Shown piece after piece: positions 52,630 to 61,751 of a stretch of DNA of 64,000 nucleotides; within the stretch, counting starts at the first letter, position 1, and the number at the start of each line of letters is the position of its first letter. A model generated the notes under the pieces. That model saw only the letters and a list, made by a program, of their open reading frames with translations, was not told the DNA's origin and made no database searches. Source of the stretch: an uncultured Tenacibaculum sp. (GTDB lineage: Bacteria; Bacteroidota; Bacteroidia; Flavobacteriales; Flavobacteriaceae). The translations under genes and the position numbers were made by a program. Where the stretch lies: contig NZ_CANNGG010000003.1 in NCBI RefSeq assembly GCF_947504135.1, forward strand, positions 372,001 to 436,000. Reading direction: 5' to 3'.

Positions 52630-54291
52630 ATGTGTGGAATTGTATGTGCGTTTGATTTAAAACAACCTTCAGATATATTAAGACCTCAAATTTTAGAAAT
52701 GGCTAAAAAAGTTCGTCATAGAGGTCCAGACTGGAGTGGTATTTATAATGATAAAAAAGCAATAATGGCTCATGAACGATTAGCTATTGTTGATCCTACA
52801 TCAGGACAGCAACCTCTATTTAGTTACGACCGTAGATTCGTGCTAGCTGCCAATGGTGAAATATACAACCACAAAGAGATTAGAAAACAACTGAAACAAC
52901 AACATGAATTCTTAACACAATCTGATTGTGAAGTTATCTTAGCTTTATACAAAGAAAAAGGTGTTGAGTTTTTAGATGACCTAAACGGAATTTTCGGTTT
53001 TGCAGTATATGACTCTATGACCGACGAGTATTTAGTAGCTCGTGACCATATGGGAATTATCCCTTTATACATGGGATGGGATAAACACGGAACTTTTTAT
53101 GTTGCTTCTGAATTAAAAGCCTTAGAGGGAGTTTGTAACAAAATTGAAGTATTTCCTCCTGGACATTATTACACTCGTGAAGATGGTTTGCAAAAATGGT
53201 ACACTCGTGATTGGATGGAGTATGAAGCCGTTAAAGACAACCAAACTTCTATAGATGAGTTACGCGATGCTTTAGAAGCCGCAGTACACCGTCAGTTAAT
53301 GAGTGATGTACCTTACGGAGTATTATTATCGGGTGGATTGGATTCTTCTATCACTTCAGCAATTGCTAAAAAATACGCAGCAAAACGTATAGAGTCTGAT
53401 GATAAAGATGCTGCATGGTATCCGCAATTACATTCATTTTCTGTAGGGTTAGATGGATCTCCTGATTTAGCTGCAGCAAAAAAGGTATCAGAACATATAG
53501 GCACTATTCATCATGAAATTACCTTTACCATTCAAGAAGGGTTGGATGCTATAAAAGATGTAATCTATAACTTAGAAACCTACGATATTACAACAATTCG
53601 TGCCTCTACACCTATGTATTTAATGGCTCGTGTAATTAAATCGATGGGAATAAAAATGGTCTTATCTGGTGAAGGCGCTGACGAACTTTTTGGAGGTTAT
53701 TTATACTTCCATAAAGCGCCAAATGCTGAAGAGTTCCATAAAGAAACAGTACGAAAATTAGATAAGTTATATCAGTACGATTGTTTGCGTGCAAACAAAA
53801 GTTTAATGGCTTGGGGAATTGAAGGACGTGTTCCATTCTTAGATAAAGAATTTATGGATGTTGCAATGCGTATTAACCCAGAAGACAAAATGATCAACGG
53901 AGAACGTATGGAAAAATGGGTATTACGTAAAGCCTTTGAAAGTTATTTACCAAAAGAAGTAGCTTGGAGACAAAAAGAACAATTCTCTGACGGAGTTGGC
54001 TATAACTGGATTGATACCTTAAAACAAGTAGTTGAAACCGCCGTTACCGATGAAATGATGGAAAACGCTGCACACCGTTTCCCTACACAAACACCTAGAG
54101 CGAAAGAAGAATATTACTACCGTTCAATTTTCGAGGAGCATTTCCCTAGCGAAGCTGCTGCTTTAACGGTTCCATCTGTACCTTCTATTGCCTGTAGCAC
54201 TCCTACAGCATTAGCATGGGACAAAAGCTTTCAAAACCAAAACGAACCAAGTGGTAGAGCTATAAAAACAGTTCACGAAGATGCTTATTAA
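52630..54291 (+). CDS. asnB: Asparagine synthase B (glutamine-hydrolysing)
   Basis: 553 aa. N-terminal class II glutaminase domain starting MCGIVCAFDL with Cys2 as nucleophile; RHRGPDWSG and AHERLAIVDPTSGQQPL are typical. C-terminal synthetase domain with the ATP-binding PP-loop LLSGGLDSS (about 231-239), LSGEGADELFGGYLYFHKAP, and FLDKEFMD. Normal length for AsnB. It converts aspartate to asparagine. Monocistronic, ending at a strong terminator. Confidence 0.97.
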   Translation: MCGIVCAFDLKQPSDILRPQILEMAKKVRHRGPDWSGIYNDKKAIMAHERLAIVDPTSGQQPLFSYDRRFVLAANGEIYNHKEIRKQLKQQHEFLTQSDCEVILALYKEKGVEFLDDLNGIFGFAVYDSMTDEYLVARDHMGIIPLYMGWDKHGTFYVASELKALEGVCNKIEVFPPGHYYTREDGLQKWYTRDWMEYEAVKDNQTSIDELRDALEAAVHRQLMSDVPYGVLLSGGLDSSITSAIAKKYAAKRIESDDKDAAWYPQLHSFSVGLDGSPDLAAAKKVSEHIGTIHHEITFTIQEGLDAIKDVIYNLETYDITTIRASTPMYLMARVIKSMGIKMVLSGEGADELFGGYLYFHKAPNAEEFHKETVRKLDKLYQYDCLRANKSLMAWGIEGRVPFLDKEFMDVAMRINPEDKMINGERMEKWVLRKAFESYLPKEVAWRQKEQFSDGVGYNWIDTLKQVVETAVTDEMMENAAHRFPTQTPRAKEEYYYRSIFEEHFPSEAAALTVPSVPSIACSTPTALAWDKSFQNQNEPSGRAIKTVHEDAY

Positions 54292-54327
54292 GCCTGTTCG
54301 TAATTTTTAAATTTTTAGTTGTGTAAA

Positions 54328-54354
54328 AAATCCCGAGCCAATGGCTCGGGATTT
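54328..54354. terminator. Bidirectional terminator between asnB and cysK
   Basis: AAATCCCGAGCC-aat-GGCTCGGGATTT followed by TTTT on the plus strand and an A-run-derived T-run on the minus strand. Confidence 0.9.
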
Positions 54355-54360
54355 TTTTAT

Positions 54361-55284
54361 TTATCCTTCTTCAGAAAATAATCCGTCAACTGACCAATAA
54401 CGTTCTCCTGTATCGTAATTAAACGTCAATACTTTGGCTCCTTTCGGAATTTCTTTTTTAAACTTATCAATAGCTGCTAAAGAGGCTCCAGTTGAGATTC
54501 CGGTTAAAATACCTTCTTTCTTTGCTAAAGCTTTGGCAAATTTAAAAGCATCTTCTTTTTCAACCGTAATCGCTCCGTCTACTACTTTTCCATCGTACGT
54601 ATCCGGAATAAAACCTGCTCCGATTCCTTGTAACGGATGCCCTCCTGGTTCACCTCCACTTAACACAGGTGACATTGCTGGTTCTACTGCGTAGGTTTTC
54701 AACTTCGGGAAATGTTGTTTTAAAATTTCTGAAACCCCTGAAATATGTCCACCAGTACCAACACCTGTAATTAAATAATCAATTCCATCAGGAAACGCTT
54801 TTAAAATTTCTTGCGCTGTTGTCTTTTTGTGAATTTCAGGGTTTGCCATATTTTTAAACTGCTGAGGCATCCACGCATCTTTATGATTATCGACTAATTC
54901 TTGTGCTTTTTCAATTGCCCCTTTCATTCCTAATTCTTTAGGAGTTAAATAGAATTCTGCTCCGTATGCTGCCATAATTCGTCTACGTTCTATACTCATA
55001 GATTCTGGCATTACTAACAAAATCTTGTAGCCTTTTACCGCTGCTACCATTGCTAAACCAACGCCTGTATTACCTGATGTTGGCTCAATAATTACAGTGT
55101 TTTGGTTAAGCAGTCCTTTTGCTTCTGCATCTTCAATCATTGACAATGCTATACGATCTTTAATGCTACCTCCCGGGTTAGCTCTTTCTAACTTCATCCA
55201 AACTTCAAAATCGTTTGAAAATAAGTTATTAATTTTAACCTCGGGGGTATTTCCGATTGTGCTTAAAATAGTAGTATGTTTCAT
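54361..55284 (-). CDS. cysK: Cysteine synthase (O-acetylserine sulfhydrylase)
   Basis: 307 aa PLP enzyme making cysteine from O-acetylserine and sulfide. PLP lysine in [21 protein letters not shown], the phosphate-binding GTGGHISG, and GISTGAS near the C-terminus. CysM and CysK are hard to tell apart by sequence alone; the length and pairing with cysE fit either. It starts 2 nt after the cysE stop, so both steps of cysteine synthesis are in one operon under a cysteine-codon leader. Confidence 0.92.
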   Translation of the reverse strand: MKHTTILSTIGNTPEVKINNLFSNDFEVWMKLERANPGGSIKDRIALSMIEDAEAKGLLNQNTVIIEPTSGNTGVGLAMVAAVKGYKILLVMPESMSIERRRIMAAYGAEFYLTPKELGMKGAIEKAQELVDNHKDAWMPQQFKNMANPEIHKKTTAQEILKAFPDGIDYLITGVGTGGHISGVSEILKQHFPKLKTYAVEPAMSPVLSGGEPGGHPLQGIGAGFIPDTYDGKVVDGAITVEKEDAFKFAKALAKKEGILTGISTGASLAAIDKFKKEIPKGAKVLTFNYDTGERYWSVDGLFSEEG

Positions 55285-55286
55285 AA

Positions 55287-56117
55287 CTAAATAACAAAAT
55301 TTATAGGTTCTTTCTTAATCTTTTCTCCTTTAACAATAACTTGACTTTTGTGAAATACTTTGGTTTCAGCCTCAATACTTGAGGTTAACCAAACATTACC
55401 ACCAATGACGCTATTTGCTCCAATAACAGTATCTCCTCCTAAAATGGTCGCCCCAGAGTATATAACTACGTTGTCTTTTATAGTAGGATGCCTTTTAGTA
55501 TCTTTAATTTCTCTTGAAACCGAGATAGCTCCCAACGTTACTCCTTGGTAAATTTTTACTTGATTGCCAATTATCGTAGTTTCACCAATTACCACTCCTG
55601 TACCATGATCTATCATAAATTGTTTTCCGATTGAAGCGCCTGGGTGAATATCAATTCCAGTTTTACTATGCGCATATTCCGATAAAACTCGAGGAAGAAT
55701 AGGCACATTTAATTTATATAATACATGTGAAAATCGATACACAGCAGTAGCGAAAAATCCGGGATAGGCTATTTGAATTTCTCTTATGGATTTTGCTGCC
55801 GGATCGTTTTGCAATATAAATTCAGCATCTTCAATTAAAATATCATAAATAGATGGAATAGCATCAAAAAGTTTTTCTTTAATACTTAACAATTCCTCTT
55901 TATCTGTTAAGACATCATCTAAAACATCTGTAAAATTACTTTCTAGCTCCCTGAAATACGCATTAAAATCTTCTTCGGATGTTATTTGCTTCTCACCTAT
56001 TTGAAACAATACATCATATAAACTCTGAATAAATTTTTCTGCTTTTGCTTTACCTACAAAACATTTACACTCACTTATTGATGTTAAAAATTGTGCTTTA
56101 AAATTATTTTTTTTCAT
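55287..56117 (-). CDS. cysE: Serine O-acetyltransferase
   Basis: 276 aa from the ATG at 56117 ([13 protein letters not shown]). A start 24 nt upstream lies within the attenuator's T-run and is rejected. N-terminal helical SAT domain (about 1-140) and a left-handed beta-helix of hexapeptide repeats (about 150-260) with the active-site [14 protein letters not shown] and [23 protein letters not shown]. It makes O-acetylserine for the adjacent cysteine synthase. The long C-terminal repeat region is of the EpsC/CysE type. Preceded by a terminator and a Cys-rich leader ORF. Confidence 0.93.
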   Translation of the reverse strand: MKKNNFKAQFLTSISECKCFVGKAKAEKFIQSLYDVLFQIGEKQITSEEDFNAYFRELESNFTDVLDDVLTDKEELLSIKEKLFDAIPSIYDILIEDAEFILQNDPAAKSIREIQIAYPGFFATAVYRFSHVLYKLNVPILPRVLSEYAHSKTGIDIHPGASIGKQFMIDHGTGVVIGETTIIGNQVKIYQGVTLGAISVSREIKDTKRHPTIKDNVVIYSGATILGGDTVIGANSVIGGNVWLTSSIEAETKVFHKSQVIVKGEKIKKEPINFVI

Positions 56118-56131
56118 ATTTATCAAAAAAC

Positions 56132-56165
56132 AAAAAACCACTTCTATTCGAAAACAGAAGTGGTT
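56132..56165 (-). terminator. Attenuator terminator in the cysE leader
   Basis: On the minus strand AACCACTTCT-10-AGAAGTGGTT, a perfect 10-bp stem followed by TTTTGTTTTTTG, 18 nt before the cysE ATG. Being inside the leader of its own operon, it must act as an attenuator rather than as an end-of-operon terminator. CAAC and CTTCT of its 5' arm can instead pair with GTTG (56204-56207) and AGAAG (56213-56217) upstream. Confidence 0.82.
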
Positions 56166-56194
56166 GATTCATATTATTATAAAATAAAAATACA

Positions 56195-56272
56195 CTACAT
56201 TGCCAACATCTGCTTCTTTTTTAAGAAACAACACTGACAAGTACATACTTTATTTAATTTTTTCACTAACAT
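56195..56272 (-). CDS. Cys-rich leader peptide of the cysE-cysK operon
   Basis: 25 aa, starting MLVKKLNKV, with residues 10-15 reading CTCQCC, then FLKKKQMLAM and TAG. Four cysteines in six codons, all TGT, upstream of a terminator and the cysteine-synthesis operon, are the hallmark of a ribosome-mediated attenuator sensing charged tRNA-Cys. The stop codon lies next to one half of the predicted antiterminator, so a ribosome that finishes the peptide would cover it, whereas one stalled at the Cys codons would leave it free. The ATG is 6 nt after a TACATTTG box. I know of Cys-rich leader ORFs before sulfur genes in actinobacteria, not of this one. Confidence 0.8.
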   Translation of the reverse strand: MLVKKLNKVCTCQCCFLKKKQMLAM

Positions 56273-56278
56273 ACTTAA

Positions 56279-56286
56279 CAAATGTA
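56279..56286 (-). promoter_or_regulatory. -7 promoter element of the cysE-cysK operon
   Basis: Minus-strand TACATTTG, identical to the trp operon box, 6 nt before the leader-peptide ATG. At the -33 distance the sequence is TTTT rather than TTTG. Confidence 0.75.
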
Positions 56287-56500
56287 AAGTTATTTTTTGG
56301 AAGAAAAAACCTAAAACTATATAAAGATATAGTCTTAACATCTTTCAAAATTTACGTTTTAAGCCTTTTTTGTTAAGTTGCAATTTTACCAACTAGCATT
56401 TTTATACTGATTTTTATTTTAAAGTTATTTTTAAGCGATTTAAGACGCTTTTTTGTTTTTAAAAATTGTTGATAATTTTCAATATAAATGGCTTAAAAAC
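56287..56500. other. Intergenic region between the cys operon promoter and gyrB promoter
   Basis: No gene seen. Very AT-rich; a weak hairpin AAGCG-8-CGCTT followed by TTTTGTTTTT on the plus strand at about 56435-56462 could be a terminator, but no plus-strand transcript is evident before it. Confidence 0.35.
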
Positions 56501-56531
56501 TTTATTTCAAAGCTTTAAAAGTGTAAATTTG
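56501..56531 (+). promoter_or_regulatory. gyrB promoter
   Basis: TTTA (56501-56504), 19 nt, TAAATTTG (56524-56531): a perfect -7 and near-perfect -33 element. The leader to the ATG at 56600 is about 60 nt. Confidence 0.7.
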
Positions 56532-56578
56532 TAAGATTAGCAATCGCTCTTAGCCAGCGATTATTTTTTTTGATATGA

Positions 56579-58537
<1,959 letters not shown>

Positions 58538-58556
58538 AATATTTTCTTAACTTTAA

Positions 58557-58584
58557 AAAAGCTCAATAATATTATTGAGCTTTT
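58557..58584 (+). terminator. gyrB terminator
   Basis: Palindrome AAAAGCTCAATAAT/ATTATTGAGCTTTT followed by further T, 20 nt behind gyrB. Confidence 0.85.
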
Positions 58585-58627
58585 TTTTATTTTATATTTT
58601 TACCAATTAAACAACACCCTCATAATT

Positions 58628-59668
58628 ATGAAAAAAATTCTTTTACCACTTTTAACTTTAATGGTAAGCTTTAGTGTTAAAGCTCAGGAGTTAGAAACTA
58701 TTTTATTAGCAAAAGAAGATGCTAGCAAATTAACAAACGCTTATTTAGACCCTGCTATGAAAGGTTTTATTTATAGCATGAACAATGGTTGGTATCACAC
58801 CGCTAAAGTTCATAAGAAATTTGGTTTTGACATTACCATTGGAGCTAATGCTTCTTTCGCTCCTTCTAAAGACGAAATGTTTAATATATCTAAGTTAGGT
58901 TTATCACAAAACACAAAAGTAATAAACAACGCTTTTGATACTCCTACTGTACTAGGCTCAAGTAGTGATAATGTTACTACAGCTGAATTTGAATACACTT
59001 TACGTGATGATCAAGGGAACGAAATAGGTACTGCTAATTTTACCATGCCTGGTGGAGTAAAAGAAGACTTACCTGTCAACGCCGTACCTGCTCCATCTGT
59101 TCAAGTAGGATTAGGGCTTCCTTTTAAATTTGAAGCAATGCTTAGATACTCTCCTAAAGTAGGTTCAGATGATGTAAAAGGTGGATTATTTGGTATTGGT
59201 GTTAAAAAAGAAATTACTGATTGGTTTGGACCAATGGACAAAACTCCTTTACATGTTTCTTTATTAGCTGCCTACACAAATATGAATGTAGATTACACTA
59301 TTGGTGACGTAAATGGAGACATTGAAGCTACAAATGCTATTACTGAATTTAATTTAAATTCATATACCGTTCAAGCTATAGCCTCTTTAAACTTCCCTGT
59401 TATCAACATTTATGGAGGTATTGGATATAACGGAGGTAACACAAGCTTAGATATGAGAGGAGATAGTTTTTACGCTAACTATTCTACACCTTTAGGCACA
59501 GAAAGAGAAAACCTAGGAACAAATCCACTATCATTAAGCTCTAGCTCTGGTAGTTTTAACACCACATTAGGTGCTCGTTTAAGTTTAGGTTTCTTTAAAA
59601 TCTTCGGAAGTTATACGTTGCAAGAGTACAACTCTGTTAATGCAGGTATTGCTTTTAGCTTTAGGTAA
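58628..59668 (+). CDS. DUF6588 family outer-membrane beta-barrel protein
   Basis: 346 aa with signal peptide (LLPLLTLMVSFSVKAQ) and a beta-strand-rich mature part of the flavobacterial DUF6588 type: early AYLDPAMKGFIYSMNNGWYHTAKVHKKFGFDITIG, repeated amphipathic strands, GLPFKFEAMLRYSPKV, and the terminal strand AGIAFSFR, ending in an aromatic/Arg as barrels do. Probably an outer-membrane protein; function unknown. Monocistronic, between the gyrB terminator and its own. Confidence 0.82.
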   Translation: MKKILLPLLTLMVSFSVKAQELETILLAKEDASKLTNAYLDPAMKGFIYSMNNGWYHTAKVHKKFGFDITIGANASFAPSKDEMFNISKLGLSQNTKVINNAFDTPTVLGSSSDNVTTAEFEYTLRDDQGNEIGTANFTMPGGVKEDLPVNAVPAPSVQVGLGLPFKFEAMLRYSPKVGSDDVKGGLFGIGVKKEITDWFGPMDKTPLHVSLLAAYTNMNVDYTIGDVNGDIEATNAITEFNLNSYTVQAIASLNFPVINIYGGIGYNGGNTSLDMRGDSFYANYSTPLGTERENLGTNPLSLSSSSGSFNTTLGARLSLGFFKIFGSYTLQEYNSVNAGIAFSFR

Positions 59669-59690
59669 TTTTCATCAAAATAAATGCTAC

Positions 59691-59722
59691 AAAAAACCCA
59701 TTGAAATATCAATGGTTTTTCT
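59691..59722 (+). terminator. Terminator of the DUF6588 gene
   Basis: Stem CCATTGA-4-TCAATGG followed by TTTTTCTTTT, 22 nt behind the stop. Confidence 0.75.
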
Positions 59723-59744
59723 TTTATATCCATAGCCAAATCGC

Positions 59745-59752
59745 TATTTTTG
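59745..59752 (+). promoter_or_regulatory. -7 promoter element of mdh
   Basis: TATTTTTG matches TAnnTTTG; the ATG is 60 nt downstream. The -33 region reads TTTT. Confidence 0.5.
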
Positions 59753-59811
59753 TGCATCTTGTGCGGATTCCGCACTTATAAACATAATTAATTACAAAAA
59801 ACATATATAAA

Positions 59812-60738
59812 ATGAAAGTAACGGTTGTAGGAGCAGGTGCTGTAGGTGCTAGTTGTGCTGAGTACATTGCTATTAAAAATTTCGCTTCAGAAGTTGTTTT
59901 AGTTGATATTAAAGAAGGTTTTGCTGAAGGTAAAGCGATGGACTTAATGCAAACTGCTTCTTTAAATGGTTTTGACACCAAAATTACTGGAACAACAGGG
60001 GACTACAGCAAAACTGCTGGTTCTGATATCTGTGTAATTACTTCAGGAATTGCTCGTAAACCAGGAATGTCTCGTGATGAGTTGTTAGGAATTAATGCTG
60101 GTATCGTAAAATCAGTAGCTGCTAGTTTAGTTGAGCAATCTCCTAATACAATCATTATCGTAGTATCTAACCCAATGGATACAATGACGTATTTAGTACA
60201 CAAAGCAACTGGATTACCTAAAAATAGAATCATTGGTATGGGTGGTGCTTTAGATTCAGCTCGTTTCAAGTATCGTTTAGCTGAAGCTTTAGAAGCTCCT
60301 ATTTCTGATGTTGACGGAATGGTTATTGGTGGTCACTCTGACAAAGGAATGGTACCGTTAACTCGTTTAGCTACTCGTAACTCTGTTCCTGTATCTGAAT
60401 TCTTATCAGAAGAAAGATTAGAACAAGTAAAACAAGATACTAAAGTTGGTGGTGCTACTTTAACAGGTTTATTAGGTACTTCTGCTTGGTATGCTCCTGG
60501 TGCTGCTGTATCTGGAATGGTACAAGCAATTGCTTGTGATACAAAAAAGATTTTCCCTTGTTCAGCTTTATTAGAAGGTGAATACGGTTTATCTGGTTTA
60601 TGTATTGGTGTACCAGCTGTATTAGGTAAAAACGGAATTGAAAAAATCGTTGAAATTAACTTAAGCACTGAAGAAAAAGAAGCTTTAACTTCTTCAGCAG
60701 AAGCGGTTAAAAACAACAACGCTGCATTAACTTTCTAA
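59812..60738 (+). CDS. mdh: Malate dehydrogenase
   Basis: 308 aa NAD-dependent enzyme of the TCA cycle, LDH-like type found in Bacteroidota. Seen: nucleotide loop VVGAGAVGASCAEY, substrate-binding TSGIARKPGMSRDELLGIN, VVSNPMDTMTYL, the catalytic His region MVIGGHSDKGMVPLTRLA, and the C-terminal LSTEEKEALTSSAEAVKNN. Complete, monocistronic with own promoter and terminator. Confidence 0.96.
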   Translation: MKVTVVGAGAVGASCAEYIAIKNFASEVVLVDIKEGFAEGKAMDLMQTASLNGFDTKITGTTGDYSKTAGSDICVITSGIARKPGMSRDELLGINAGIVKSVAASLVEQSPNTIIIVVSNPMDTMTYLVHKATGLPKNRIIGMGGALDSARFKYRLAEALEAPISDVDGMVIGGHSDKGMVPLTRLATRNSVPVSEFLSEERLEQVKQDTKVGGATLTGLLGTSAWYAPGAAVSGMVQAIACDTKKIFPCSALLEGEYGLSGLCIGVPAVLGKNGIEKIVEINLSTEEKEALTSSAEAVKNNNAALTF

Positions 60739-60765
60739 GAAGTTAAAGGCACCTAATTTTAAAAG

Positions 60766-60795
60766 TCCTGAGCAGTTTTTGTTCAGGATTTTTTT
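60766..60795 (+). terminator. mdh terminator
   Basis: TCCTGA-11-TCAGGA followed by seven T on the plus strand. Confidence 0.75.
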
Positions 60796-60942
60796 ATAAA
60801 AAAATGTTAAAGTTATTATGCTAATGTAAGATTTTCAGAATCTAAACGTCTTTATAGTAGAGAAGCATTAGTAGTGTTTCTTTTCATAGTTTTTCATAGC
60901 AATTTTCCCACTTCATCCTTGAAGTGGGGTTGTTTTTTTATA
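60796..60942 (+). other. Gap with a second plus-strand terminator; possible short RNA
   Basis: 147 nt behind the mdh terminator end in a strong hairpin CCCACTTC-6-GAAGTGGG (60907-60928) followed by GTTGTTTTTTT on the plus strand only. No plus-strand gene lies between the two terminators, so it either backs up mdh termination or ends a small RNA. An AGATT/AATCT stem is also present. No TAnnTTTG promoter seen. Confidence 0.3.
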
Positions 60943-61626
60943 CTATACCGCTTGCTGAACTACTTCAAACAATTCTCCTCCTTCACATTTAATTACTTTT
61001 TGTTTAAACTTTACAATTAATTGATAATCGTGAGTTGCCATTAAAATTGTCTTTCCGCTTTGGTGAATTTCATTCAATAACTCCATCACCTCTAGTGAAG
61101 TTTTCGGGTCTAAGTTTCCCGTAGGTTCGTCTGCTAAAATTAATTCAGGATCATTTAACAATGCTCTAGCAATTGCTACACGTTGCTGCTCCCCTCCTGA
61201 CAATTCAAAAGTTTTTTTATAGTATTTTTCCTTCATCCCCACCTTATCTAAAACTTCATGAATTTTATCTTTCATTTCATTTTTATCTTTCCAACCAGTA
61301 GCTTTTAACACAAATTCTAAATTCTCGTAAACATTTCTATCGTTTAATAATTTAAAATCCTGAAAAACAATTCCAAGTTTTCTTCGTAAAAAAGGAATAT
61401 CCTTCTCCTTTATTTGCTTTAAGTCGAAATCAACTATACTACCCAAACCACGTTGCAAACGTAAATCACCGTACAAGGTTTTTAACAAACTACTTTTACC
61501 GCTTCCTGTTTTTCCTATTAAATAATAAAAATCACCTTTATTCAGGGTAAAATTTACTTTTGACAACACTAAATTGTCTTGTTGATAAATATCTGCGTTT
61601 TCAAGGTGTAAAACAGGATTTTCCAT
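60943..61626 (-). CDS. ftsE: FtsE-type cell-division ABC ATPase
   Basis: 227 aa ABC ATP-binding protein. Walker [13 protein letters not shown]-loop [20 protein letters not shown], signature [15 protein letters not shown], Walker [14 protein letters not shown] and the H-loop ATHDYQLI. The FQDFKLL-(N/D)R-N-V-YEN pattern is characteristic of FtsE, which with FtsX controls peptidoglycan hydrolases at division. ftsX is not next to it, as is common in Bacteroidota. LolD-like or other ATPases remain possible but fit less well. Confidence 0.87.
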   Translation of the reverse strand: MENPVLHLENADIYQQDNLVLSKVNFTLNKGDFYYLIGKTGSGKSSLLKTLYGDLRLQRGLGSIVDFDLKQIKEKDIPFLRRKLGIVFQDFKLLNDRNVYENLEFVLKATGWKDKNEMKDKIHEVLDKVGMKEKYYKKTFELSGGEQQRVAIARALLNDPELILADEPTGNLDPKTSLEVMELLNEIHQSGKTILMATHDYQLIVKFKQKVIKCEGGELFEVVQQAV

Positions 61627-61682
61627 GGAATGTAGTTTTTTTACAAATCTAAAATTTTATAACGTAATTCTGTAACATTTCT

Positions 61683-61690
61683 TACTTTTG
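61683..61690 (+). promoter_or_regulatory. -7 promoter element of the TPR gene
   Basis: TACTTTTG, a perfect TAnnTTTG match, 61 nt upstream of the ATG at 61752. No TTTG at -33. Confidence 0.5.
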
Positions 61691-61751
61691 ATAAAATGTC
61701 TCCCAACAAAAATAAAAAACTAACGTTATAGTTTCTAGATAACTAAAAAAT

